The translations under genes and the position numbers were made by a program. The notes under the pieces were generated by a model. The model ran no database searches, was not told the origin of the DNA, and worked only from the letters and a program-made list of their open reading frames with translations. A stretch of 7,677 bases of DNA from an uncultured Verrucomicrobiota bacterium (GTDB lineage: Bacteria > Verrucomicrobiota > Verrucomicrobiae > Opitutales > Opitutaceae): the NCBI GenBank assembly GCA_946481225.1, contig CAMLNJ010000125.1, positions 1-7,677 on the forward strand, written 5' to 3'. Positions 1 through 6,513 of the stretch are shown here, piece by piece. How positions within the stretch are numbered: the stretch's first letter is position 1; each line of letters begins with the position of its first letter.

Positions 1-54
1 CTGTTAGGCACAGGCTTCTGAGACCTGCGTGTCTACCAATTCCACCACCCGGGC
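1..54 (-). tRNA. tRNA-Leu (anticodon CAG), 5' part only
   Basis: The reverse complement starting at 54 gives a leucine-type tRNA 5' half: seven-base acceptor strand GCCCGGG, spacer TG, a D-arm with stem GTG/CAC around a loop containing TTGGTAGA, then anticodon stem CAGGT/GCCTG closing the seven-base loop CTCAGAA. The anticodon is CAG (plus-strand 18-20), which reads CUG codons. The long variable arm begins (TGCCTAACAG) and is cut by the window edge, so the T-arm and acceptor 3' strand are not visible. CUG is likely a heavily used leucine codon in this GC-rich DNA. No convincing promoter is seen between the upstream gene's stop codon and the tRNA, about 77 bases, so it may have a weak promoter there or be read through from that gene. 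Confidence 0.93.
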
Positions 55-131
55 GGGTAAGGGGGAGGGCAAAGGCATTCGTCCGCGGCCCCGCAGGCAA
101 GCCCGATTTTTGACCACATGGGGCGGTCGAT

Positions 132-416
132 TTAATCCACCAGTCCAAAGGCCGCCATGTCGGCGCGCGCGTGCTGCATTTCGGCCAAAATAACGTCGGT
201 GTGTTGAAGCAAGCGCCGGCCGGCCGGCGTGATCGTCACTTTTCGGCCCATCCGCTCAAAGAGCCGGCAACCGAGATCCTTTTCCAAGGCCTTGATCGCG
301 TGGCTGACCGCCGATTGCGTCAAACTCAGCTCCCTGGCCGCCTGCGTGAAGCTGTAAACTCGTGCCAATGTCGCGAAGGCGAGGAGCTTGCGGCTGTCGA
401 GGATGATCGGCGGCAT
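132..416 (-). CDS. Stand-alone LysR-type winged-helix DNA-binding protein (no effector domain)
   Basis: This 94-residue protein matches only the N-terminal part of LysR-type regulators. Residues about 8-67 form the winged helix-turn-helix, with the typical SFTQAARELSLTQSAVSHAI helix pair followed by ALEKDLGCRLFER and the wing MGRKVTITPAG. Residues about 68-88 look like the start of the dimerisation linker helix. LysR proteins are usually near 300 aa with a ligand-binding domain; here the frame ends in TAA, and only about 77 bases remain before the tRNA, so no displaced effector domain can be present. The intact frame and clean ending suggest a genuine small regulator, possibly binding DNA as a dimer without a small-molecule effector. 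A truncated remnant is the alternative. The ATG at 416 is used because the alignment begins right after it. No Shine-Dalgarno is visible. It lies divergent to hrpA, with an inverted repeat between them that is a candidate operator. Confidence 0.85.
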   Translation of the reverse strand: MPPIILDSRKLLAFATLARVYSFTQAARELSLTQSAVSHAIKALEKDLGCRLFERMGRKVTITPAGRRLLQHTDVILAEMQHARADMAAFGLVD

Positions 417-455
417 GGTGGATATGGAACGCGGAGTGGTTGCGGTTATCCGCTC

Positions 456-513
456 GTATTAGCACGATTCACGCCATGGGCATGAATCAGGTGGGTAAAT
501 GAATCGATTTCAT
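456..513. promoter_or_regulatory. Inverted repeat and repeated half-sites in the divergent LysR-like/hrpA region; candidate operator
   Basis: A 23-bp interrupted palindrome lies at 466-488. Its arms GATTCA (466-471) and TGAATC (483-488) are perfect inverses, and an inner GCC/GGC pair flanks an ATG centre. The half-site ATGAATC (482-488) recurs as a direct copy at 499-505, and a degenerate inverse, TTTCAT, follows at 508-513. On the minus strand, TAATAC (plus 456-461) could be the -10 box of the regulator gene, about 40 bases before its ATG. The palindrome would then cover the -35/spacer region, which fits autorepression. No good -35 is seen, and no convincing promoter toward hrpA. The palindrome does not show the classical T-N11-A spacing of LysR boxes. 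The palindrome is seen directly; binding and regulation are inferred. Confidence 0.45.
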
Positions 514-581
514 GCCATTGCGTCGCGGGCTTTCGCCTCCTTGCAGTTTCGCGCTTTTTTCCCCTCCGTCCGCCTCCGCTC

Positions 582-3500
582 ATGGCCGATTCCGACCAGT
601 CCTCCGGCAAACACATCGCTCCCCCGGGCTCCGCCGCCGAATCCTCGCGCGACGGATCGCGGGAGCGCGCCCGCTTTCGGATCGAGTTCCCGCCGGAGCT
701 GCCGATCAGCGTCCGCGCGGACGAGATCGTGGAGCTTCTCGGCAAGCATCAGGTCATCATCCTCGCCGGCGAGACCGGTTCGGGAAAAACGACCCAGATT
801 CCCAAGATGTGCCTCGCCGCGGGCGGCGGCACGCGCGGGCAGATCGCCTGCACGCAGCCGCGCCGCGTCGCCGCGCTCTCCGTCTCGCGCCGCGTGGCGG
901 ACGAGCTCGGCGTCAATTGGGGCCGCGAGGTCGGCTGCAAGATCCGCTTCGACGACCGCACTTCCCGCGACACCGTCGTGAAGTTCATGACCGACGGCAT
1001 GCTGCTCGCCGAGGTCCAGAACGACCCGCTGCTGCGCGCCTACGACACGATCATCCTCGACGAGGCGCACGAGCGCTCGCTCAACATCGATTTCCTCCTC
1101 GGTCATTTGCGCAACCTGCGCTTCAAGCGCCCGGAACTGCGCATCGTCGTCACCTCGGCGACGATCGACACGGAGGCGTTTTCCAAGGCCTTCGACGACG
1201 CGCCGGTCGTGCAGGTCTCCGGCCGCACCTATCCGGTCGAGGTCATCTACGCGCCGCTCGATTCGCTCGGCAGCGACGCCGCCGAGGGCGACGCGCCCGA
1301 GTCGCGTCCCGAGGCCTTGCACTACGTCGACGGCGCGGTGGAGGCGGTGCAACGCATCCTCGAGGGGCGCGCGGGCGACGCGCGCGGCGACATCCTCGTG
1401 TTCATGCCGGCGGAGCGCGACATCCGCGAATGCTGCGAGCTTCTCGAGGGCCGCCACCGCCATTGCGAGGTGATCCCGCTTTTCGGCCGCCTCTCGCAGG
1501 CGGAGCAGCAGCGCATCTTCGCCGGCACGCAGCGGCGAAAGATCATCGTCGCGACCAACATCGCCGAGACCTCGCTCACCTTGCCCGGCATCCGCTACGT
1601 CGTCGACACGGGGCTGGCGCGCGTCTCGCGCTACGTGCCGACGGCGCGCACGCGCCGCCTCCCGATCGAGGAGGTCGCCCAGTCGAGCTGCGACCAGCGC
1701 AAGGGGCGCGCCGGCCGCGTGTCCGAGGGCGTGTGCGTCCGCCTGTATTCGGAAGATGATTACAACGCGCGCCCGCGCTTCGCCCAGCCGGAGATCCAGC
1801 GCGCCAATCTCGCCGACGTCATCCTGCGGCTGAAGGCCTTCGGGCTCGGCGACATCGAGCGCTTTCCCTTCATCAACATGCCGGCGACGAAGTCGATCCG
1901 CTCCGGCTACGCGTTGCTGGAGGAGCTTGGCGCCTTGGACGCCGCCGGAGCGCCGGAGCGACAGAGCGAAGGAGCGACAGACAGGCGGAGCAGCGAAACG
2001 TCAGGGCGGCGGAAGACGGAAGGACAGAGGGCGGAAGAAGATCGGCCGAGTTCGCGTTCCGTCGCTCCGTCCTCCGCCGCTCTGTCGCCCTGCGAACTCA
2101 CGCCCTTGGGGCGCGAGCTGGCCCGCCTGCCGGTCGATCCCACGGTCGGGCGCATGATCCTGCAGGCGCGCGAGGAGAAGGCGCTGCACGAGGTGCTGAT
2201 CATCGCCGCCGGGCTTTCGATCCAGGACCCGCGCGAACGGCCGATGGATGCGCGCGAAAAGGCCGACGCGGCGCACCGGCGCTTCGTTCACCCGGACTCG
2301 GACTTTCTCACCCTTCTCGCGATCTGGGAGGCGTTCCACGACGAGCTGGAGCGGCTCTCGCAGTCGCGCCTGCGGAAGTTTTGCCGCGACCACTTCCTGA
2401 GCTACACGCGCATCCGCGAGTGGCGCGACATCCACTCCCAGTTGCTCGACGTGCTGGAGTCGCGGCGGGATTTCCGGATGAGCTCGGTCCTCGACGGCGT
2501 GGCGCCGGCGGACCAGACGCCCGAGAAACTCGCCTTCGGCGGGCCGGCCTATCGCTCGATCCATCGAAGCATCCTCTCGGGCCTGCTCGGCAACATCGCC
2601 GTTCGCGACGAGGAGAACGGCGGCTACAAGGCGACGCACGACCGGCGCATCGCGATTTTTCCGGGTTCGGCGCTGAACGTGCGCGACGAGAAGCAAAAGA
2701 AGCCCGGCCAGGGCGGAAGCCAGAAGCCGCCGGCCCCGAAGGCGGCGAAGTGGATCATGGCCGCCGAGATCATGGAGACCTCGCGACTCTACGCCCGCAC
2801 GGCGGCGCGGCTCGATCCGGCGTGGGCGCTCGATCTCGGCCGCCACCTGGTCAAGATCGCGCACAGCGAGCCCTTCTGGAATCAGGACGCCGGCCGCGTG
2901 ATGGTGAAGCAGCGCACGCGCCTCTACGGGCTGGAGCTGGAGAACCGCGCGGTTTCCTACGGGAAAATCCACCCCGCGCACGCGACGGAGATTTTTATCC
3001 GCGAGGCGCTGGTGAACGACACGATCACCTGGCCGCTCGATTTTCTCGCGCACAACCGCAAGGTGCTCGACGAGCTGGAGCACCTGCTCACCCGCGCGCG
3101 CGACACCGGTTTCCTCAACATCGACGAGGCGCTCTACCGTTTCTACGCCGACCGCTTGCAGCCGGGGCGCGCGGGCGATGCGCCGGAGGAGGGCGTTTCG
3201 GCGGTGCAGGATCTCGTGGCGCTGGTGCGCGAGCGCCGCGGCAAGCATCCGCGTTTCCTCATGCTCGCGCCCGAGGATTTGCGCGATCCGTCCACCATCG
3301 CGGTGGACGAGCAGGCGTTTCCCGCCGCGCTGCCCATAGGCACGAGCGTGCTGCCGCTGACCTACACATATCGGCCGGGGCAGCACGACGATGGCGTGAC
3401 GCTGGAGGTCTCGCCGGCGGAGGCGGAGCGCCTGACTCCCATCGCGCTCGATTGGGCGGTGCCGGGGCATCTGGCGCAGAAGGTGGAGCATTACCTGTCT

Positions 3501-4871
3501 TCGTTGCCGAAGGAGGCGCGGCGGCTCTTCGTGCCGCTGGCGGAAACGGTGAAGCAACTCGCCGCCGCCGTCGCCGCGCGCGACCGGCTGACCGACCGGC
3601 GCGAGTCCTTGCCCGAGGCGCTGGCGGCCTGCGTGGCGGAGCGTTTCCCGATCAAGATCGACGCGTCGGCGTGGGCGGAGAAGCCGTTGCCCGAGCATTT
3701 GCGCGTGCGGGTGCGCGTGGTGGACGAGAAGGGCCGCGAGATCTGCGCGGCGCGCGAGCTCGACGAGATGAAGCGCCTGCTCGCCGGCCACCAGCGCGAG
3801 AAGAGCGCGAAGGTGGCGCAGGACGCCCCGGCCGCCTGGGCGCGGGCGCGCGAGAAGTGGGAGAAGACCGACCAGATGGCGTGGACCTTCGGCGAGCGCC
3901 TGCCCGGGCGCGTCGAGGTGTGCGCGCAGGCGGGGGTGACGATCCACGCCTACCCGGCGTTGAAGGTGGGGCCGAGCGGGGTGGCGCTGCGCCTGGCGCG
4001 GAGCGAGGAGGAGGCGGCGGCGCAGACCGCCCTCGGGCTCGGACGTCTGCTCGAGCTGGAGCTGCGGCATGAGCTGCTGAATCTTCACAAGGAGTTGCGC
4101 GGCCTGCGCGAGTTTGGCGCGTTGCTCGCGACCTACTGCTCGCTCAACCAGCTCACCGAGGACGCGGCGGGCTTGTTGCAACGCTGGCTCTGCGCGCCCT
4201 CGCGCGTCGCGGGCGGCACGGGCGTCTCGCCCGTGTCCGCCGAACCTCATGGGCCGGACGCCCATGCCACGACGATCACGCAGAAGGCCTTCACGGCGGC
4301 GGTGGCGCAGGCGCGGCACGATCTGCGCACGAGCGGACCGAGGCTTTGCGCGGTGTTGAAGGAGCTGTTCGCGATCCGCGCGATGTTGGAGGCTTTCCCG
4401 AATCCCTATCCGACGCTCGCGAGCGATCTGGCGCAGCTCGTGCCGAAGACCCTGCTGCGCGAGATCGACTACCCGCGGGTGCCGCATGTGGTGCGTTACC
4501 TGAAGGGATTGAAGCTGCGGGCCGAGCGCTGGCGCCAAAACCCGGGCAAGGAAGCGGAGCGTTCGCGCGCCTTGTCCCCGTGGCTGGGCAGGCAGCGCGC
4601 ATTGCCGCGGAGCGATCCGCGCTACTGGCTGGTGGAGGAGTATCGCGTGAGCCTCTTCGCGCAGGAGCTGGGCACGGCCGAGGCGGTGTCGCCGCAGCGC
4701 CTGGAGCGCGAGTTCGCCTCGGCGCCGGGGCTGGCCGGCGCGCCGGAGAAGGGCACGGCGGTCGCGCCGGCCAGGCCCGCGCCGCCGCCGCTCGCGGTGC
4801 TGCCGACCACGACGAGCAAGGGCGCGCCGCTGAAGTCGCTCGGAGCCTTGGGCGACCTGTTTCGCAAGTGA
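582..4871 (+). CDS. hrpA: ATP-dependent RNA helicase HrpA (DEAH/RHA type)
   Basis: Full-length DEAH-box RNA helicase of 1429 aa; E. coli HrpA is about 1300 aa. The helicase core runs from residue about 45 to 400: motif I GETGSGKT (63-70), Ia TQPRRVAA (91-98), TDGML (137-141), II DEAH (160-163), III SAT (192-194), V TNIAETSLT (325-333), VI QRKGRAGR (372-379). All catalytic motifs are intact. A winged-helix/HA2 region follows (about 400-620) and an OB-fold region (about 640-720). The HrpA-specific C-terminal part (DUF3418 type) starts near KWIMAAEIMETSRL (723-736), close to the equivalent E. coli stretch as I remember it. Family members unwind RNA; E. coli HrpA has been linked to fimbrial mRNA processing and to clearing stalled or collided ribosomes. 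Residues about 458-503 and 1212-1230 are repeat-derived insertions. The last 45 residues are an Ala/Pro-rich tail. The ATG at 582 follows a pyrimidine-rich leader without Shine-Dalgarno. Confidence 0.97.
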   Translation: MADSDQSSGKHIAPPGSAAESSRDGSRERARFRIEFPPELPISVRADEIVELLGKHQVIILAGETGSGKTTQIPKMCLAAGGGTRGQIACTQPRRVAALSVSRRVADELGVNWGREVGCKIRFDDRTSRDTVVKFMTDGMLLAEVQNDPLLRAYDTIILDEAHERSLNIDFLLGHLRNLRFKRPELRIVVTSATIDTEAFSKAFDDAPVVQVSGRTYPVEVIYAPLDSLGSDAAEGDAPESRPEALHYVDGAVEAVQRILEGRAGDARGDILVFMPAERDIRECCELLEGRHRHCEVIPLFGRLSQAEQQRIFAGTQRRKIIVATNIAETSLTLPGIRYVVDTGLARVSRYVPTARTRRLPIEEVAQSSCDQRKGRAGRVSEGVCVRLYSEDDYNARPRFAQPEIQRANLADVILRLKAFGLGDIERFPFINMPATKSIRSGYALLEELGALDAAGAPERQSEGATDRRSSETSGRRKTEGQRAEEDRPSSRSVAPSSAALSPCELTPLGRELARLPVDPTVGRMILQAREEKALHEVLIIAAGLSIQDPRERPMDAREKADAAHRRFVHPDSDFLTLLAIWEAFHDELERLSQSRLRKFCRDHFLSYTRIREWRDIHSQLLDVLESRRDFRMSSVLDGVAPADQTPEKLAFGGPAYRSIHRSILSGLLGNIAVRDEENGGYKATHDRRIAIFPGSALNVRDEKQKKPGQGGSQKPPAPKAAKWIMAAEIMETSRLYARTAARLDPAWALDLGRHLVKIAHSEPFWNQDAGRVMVKQRTRLYGLELENRAVSYGKIHPAHATEIFIREALVNDTITWPLDFLAHNRKVLDELEHLLTRARDTGFLNIDEALYRFYADRLQPGRAGDAPEEGVSAVQDLVALVRERRGKHPRFLMLAPEDLRDPSTIAVDEQAFPAALPIGTSVLPLTYTYRPGQHDDGVTLEVSPAEAERLTPIALDWAVPGHLAQKVEHYLSSLPKEARRLFVPLAETVKQLAAAVAARDRLTDRRESLPEALAACVAERFPIKIDASAWAEKPLPEHLRVRVRVVDEKGREICAARELDEMKRLLAGHQREKSAKVAQDAPAAWARAREKWEKTDQMAWTFGERLPGRVEVCAQAGVTIHAYPALKVGPSGVALRLARSEEEAAAQTALGLGRLLELELRHELLNLHKELRGLREFGALLATYCSLNQLTEDAAGLLQRWLCAPSRVAGGTGVSPVSAEPHGPDAHATTITQKAFTAAVAQARHDLRTSGPRLCAVLKELFAIRAMLEAFPNPYPTLASDLAQLVPKTLLREIDYPRVPHVVRYLKGLKLRAERWRQNPGKEAERSRALSPWLGRQRALPRSDPRYWLVEEYRVSLFAQELGTAEAVSPQRLEREFASAPGLAGAPEKGTAVAPARPAPPPLAVLPTTTSKGAPLKSLGALGDLFRK
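1955..2088. repeat. Imperfect inverted-repeat element inserted in frame in hrpA
   Basis: Between the conserved hrpA stretches encoding EELGAL and ELTPLGREL lies a low-complexity element. GCGACAGAGCG at 1958-1968 is the perfect inverse of CGCTCTGTCGC at 2078-2088. A second stem pairs GGAGCGAC at 1971-1978 with GTCGCTCC at 2061-2068. GGAGCGACAGA also occurs as a direct repeat at 1955-1965 and 1971-1981 (16-bp period). The interior is purine-rich, with GGAAGACGGAAGGACAGAGG-like runs. It encodes hydrophilic residues rich in R, S, E and A (about 458-503). From memory, the equivalent loop in E. coli HrpA is only about a dozen residues, so roughly 40 residues are extra. It looks like a dispersed palindromic repeat accommodated without breaking the frame. 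Whether other copies exist in the genome cannot be seen here. Confidence 0.7.
4215..4268. repeat. Double-hairpin repeat inserted in frame in hrpA
   Basis: There are two adjacent hairpins. The first pairs CACGGGCG (4217-4224) with CGCCCGTG (4228-4235) across a TCT loop. The second pairs CATGGGC (4248-4254) with GCCCATG (4260-4266) across a five-base loop. The outer ends are also inverses: GGCACGGGCGTC (4215-4226) against GACGCCCATGCC (4257-4268), with one mismatch that would be a G-U pair in RNA. The element therefore has two alternative folds. It is translated as GTGVSPVSAEPHGPDAHAT (residues 1212-1230), which interrupts the C-terminal region of the helicase. I recall very similar peptides (GTGVSPV...GxDAHAT) recurring in unrelated predicted proteins of Verrucomicrobia and Planctomycetes, which points to a mobile or dispersed repeat. 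That recollection is not checked. Confidence 0.75.
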
Positions 4872-4934
4872 CGCCACGGTGACGGCGCGGCCGCGTTTTC
4901 ACGCCCGGTAACTTGCGCCGGGCGGGTGGCGTCA
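4869..4934 (+). other. Nested inverted repeats at the hrpA stop codon; possible 3' structure or terminator
   Basis: TGACGCCAC (4869-4877), which starts with the hrpA stop codon, is the perfect inverse of GTGGCGTCA (4926-4934). Enclosed are a 10-bp self-complementary CGCGGCCGCG (4886-4895) and a hairpin CGCCCGG/CCGGGCG (4902-4908 and 4918-4924) with a nine-base loop. The RNA could fold as a closed multi-branch structure right after the coding region. There is no T-tract after the stem, so it is not a standard intrinsic terminator. A role in transcript-end protection, Rho-type termination or attenuation before the next small ORF is inferred only. Confidence 0.45.
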
Positions 4935-4950
4935 TTTGCTGCACGCCGTC

Positions 4951-5133
4951 ATGAATACCAGCAGCCAAGTCGCGGTGAACGCGCTTCTCGAAAACGCCGA
5001 TCGGGCCGAGCCCGAGGTCGCGTTTTCCGCGGAGAGACGCCCGGTCGCGCCTGCCTGTTTAAGCGAGGGCGAGCTGATGGACTTGGCCGCGCTTGAAGTC
5101 GCGCGCGAGTGGTCCGGAGGGCTGGCGCCGTAG
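4951..5133 (+). CDS. Small hypothetical protein (60 aa), uncertain
   Basis: This open frame runs from ATG 4951 to TAG 5133 and begins MNTSSQVAVNALLENADRAE. An in-frame TTG at 4936 would add five residues but is less likely. The product is acidic and mostly hydrophilic, with a probable helix near SEGELMDLAALEVAREW; no signal peptide, membrane segment or motif I recognise. Most third positions are G or C, as in the neighbouring genes, but a few codons (TTA, AGA, CCT) are less typical. There is no Shine-Dalgarno. It lies downstream of hrpA in the same direction, behind the nested stem structure, and before the hairpin repeat. An overlapping antisense frame is also open, as is common at this GC content, so coding status is not established. 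Confidence 0.35.
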   Translation: MNTSSQVAVNALLENADRAEPEVAFSAERRPVAPACLSEGELMDLAALEVAREWSGGLAP

Positions 5134-5170
5134 CACGGCCGACCGGGTGGGCGCCCTTGCGCTCATTTCT

Positions 5171-5232
5171 TGTAGCCACGGCCGTGTCGGCCGTGCCGTT
5201 TGCCGGACGCGCCCGGCACGGGCGCGGCTACA
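5171..5232. repeat. 62-bp intergenic palindromic repeat at a convergent gene junction
   Basis: The whole element folds on itself. TGTAGCC (5171-5177) pairs with GGCTACA (5226-5232), and pairing continues inward for about 27 positions with four mismatches and two G-T pairs, leaving a loop of about eight bases around GTTT. The core arms contain CCGTGTCGG opposite CCGGCACGG. It lies between plus-strand hrpA/small ORF and the minus-strand TPM gene, whose stop is about 30 bases away. It may act as a two-way terminator or transcript-stabilising hairpin, or be a REP-like dispersed element. It resembles the hrpA-internal repeats in style (GC hairpin ending in a short conserved tetra- to heptamer) but not in sequence. 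Confidence 0.65.
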
Positions 5233-5262
5233 CCTAGGTTTTTGGCCGCCGGTCGGCGTCCT

Positions 5263-5697
5263 TCAGGCTTCCTCGACGGAGTCGGAAAGTTCGTTGCGGT
5301 CGTCGGGGCTCCGCGGGAAGTGGTCGGCGAGCAATTCGCCGGCGCGCGCGACGCCAAGGACGAGGCCGTCGGTGAAATCGCCGCGTTTGAAGGCCTCGCC
5401 CATGGTGGAGGCCAGTTCGCGCCAGAAGGGATCGCCGCAGCGCTCGTGGATGCCGCGGTCGCCGATGACCGCGTAGGCGTGGGAGCGGGGGGCGAGGAGG
5501 ATGAGCACGCCATTGCGCGCGGCGGTGCCGGCCATGCCGAGGCGGTCGAATTGCCGGCGCGCCTCGGCGACCGGATCCTCGACGGAAGAACGCAGGACGA
5601 GCACGCGGATCTCGCCGGAGGTGCGTTGCTCGGCGGCGGCGATGGCGGCTTGGACGCGTTCGCGGTCGATTTCGGGGAGGGTGGAAAAGAGGTTCAT
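5263..5697 (-). CDS. Short cytosolic TPM-domain protein (DUF477 family)
   Basis: This 144-aa protein is made almost entirely of one TPM fold (TLP18.3/Psb32/MOLO-1 family). It starts with an amphipathic helix, IDRERVQAAIAAAEQRTSGE, followed by the strand IRVLVLRSS, the core RNGVLILLAPRSHAYAVIGDRGIHERCG, and the typical C-terminal HFPRSPDDRNELSDSVEEA. There is no signal peptide or membrane segment, so it should be cytosolic, unlike its upstream partner. The family's biochemical role is poorly defined; plant members have weak acid phosphatase activity. The gene begins 24 bases after the stop of the longer TPM gene and is the last gene of the lemA operon. The start ATG lacks a Shine-Dalgarno (CTTGACCC precedes it), so translation may be coupled to upstream reading. 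Confidence 0.92.
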   Translation of the reverse strand: MNLFSTLPEIDRERVQAAIAAAEQRTSGEIRVLVLRSSVEDPVAEARRQFDRLGMAGTAARNGVLILLAPRSHAYAVIGDRGIHERCGDPFWRELASTMGEAFKRGDFTDGLVLGVARAGELLADHFPRSPDDRNELSDSVEEA

Positions 5698-5721
5698 GGG
5701 TCAAGCATCCAGGCCCGGGTC

Positions 5722-6513
5722 TCACCAACGGCCCCCGGCTCCGCCCCCGCCGAAACCTCCGCCGCCGCCGCTGAAACCGCCGCCTCCGCCAAAGCCGCCG
5801 CCTCCATGATGACCGCCGCCGATCCAGGGGCCGTGGCTCGTCCAGAGGCTGCGCCGGCCGCGCGGGGTGTAGAGCTGGCCGCCGGCGCGGGATTTCAGGG
5901 CGGCGATGGTCACGACGACGAGGACGAGGAAAAAGACAAAGCCGCCGCCGCCCTCGCCGCGGTTTCCCGGGGCGTCGCCGACGGCGCGGCCGGTGCCGCG
6001 GTATTCGCCCTTCGTGGCGGCGAGGATGGCCTCGACGCCGGCGCGCAGTCCGGCGTCCCGGTCGCCGGCTCGGAAGCGCGGGATGATTTCGTCCTCGATG
6101 ATCCGCTTGGCCAGGGCGTCGGGCAGGGCGCCTTCGAGGCCGTAACCGACCTGCAAATACAGCTGGCGTTGCTCCATGAAGGCGAAGAGCACGGCGCCGT
6201 TGTTCCTGCCCTTGACGCCGACGCCCCACGCCTGGGCCACGCGGACGGTGTAGTCCTCCACGGAGGAGTCGGACTGCATGCGCGGGTAGAGCGCGACGAC
6301 GATCTGGGTGGAGGTCTCCCGCTCGAAGGCGGCGAGGCGGGCGTCGAGCTCCTGCGCGGTGGCGGGCCGGACGACGGCGGCGTAGTCGTTGAAATGGCGC
6401 GCGGGCGCGGGCGGGATCGTCTCGGCCGCGCGGCCGGGGCCGGCGAGCACAAGGACGAGAACCGTCGTGGCGCAGGCGACGAAGGACGGGAAGCGGGGGC
6501 GGACGGGTTTCAC
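5722..6513 (-). CDS. Secreted, membrane-anchored TPM-domain protein with Gly-rich tail (YgcG type)
   Basis: Starting from GTG at 6513 the protein has 263 aa. Residues 1-30 form a signal peptide: basic start (KPVRPR), hydrophobic core (FVACATTVLVLVLAG), and likely cleavage after GRAA. The TPM domain spans about 40-167, with HFNDYAAVV, STQIVVALYPRM, RNNGAVLFAFMEQRQLYLQVGYGLEGALPD (30 residues in three adjoining blocks) and IIEDEIIPRFRAGD, all typical. A hydrophobic segment follows (about 191-207), then a tail of 33 residues that is nearly all Gly with His and Phe and ends in RW. The expected topology is periplasmic domain, one membrane anchor, cytosolic Gly-rich tail. The GTG start overlaps the lemA stop as GTGA, which indicates translational coupling, and it places the signal peptide exactly at the N-terminus. 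Longer upstream readings in this frame overlap lemA and are not credible. Function is unknown; association with LemA at the membrane is inferred. Confidence 0.93.
   Translation of the reverse strand: MKPVRPRFPSFVACATTVLVLVLAGPGRAAETIPPAPARHFNDYAAVVRPATAQELDARLAAFERETSTQIVVALYPRMQSDSSVEDYTVRVAQAWGVGVKGRNNGAVLFAFMEQRQLYLQVGYGLEGALPDALAKRIIEDEIIPRFRAGDRDAGLRAGVEAILAATKGEYRGTGRAVGDAPGNRGEGGGGFVFFLVLVVVTIAALKSRAGGQLYTPRGRRSLWTSHGPWIGGGHHGGGGFGGGGGFSGGGGGFGGGGAGGRW

Noticed and set aside
1..54. tRNA-Leu as an integration site for a mobile island
   Set aside because: The tRNA 3' end, where attachment sites normally lie, is outside the window, and no integrase or direct repeat of it is seen here.
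512..1759. Plus-strand frame of 415 codons overlapping the start of hrpA in another frame
   Set aside because: Arg-rich shadow of the helicase core with no recognisable domain.
2001..4877. Antisense open frame of 958 codons opposite hrpA on the minus strand
   Set aside because: It is a by-product of the GC-rich codon use of hrpA: Arg/Leu/Gly-rich, no domain, and hrpA on the other strand is unmistakable.
4886..4895. CGCGGCCGCG palindrome as a separate regulatory site
   Set aside because: Short GC palindromes are expected at this base composition; kept only as part of the nested structure after hrpA.
5725..5830. GGC/CCG-rich tract as a tandem repeat or unstable element
   Set aside because: It is the codon run of the Gly-rich tail of the YgcG-type protein, a normal feature of that family.
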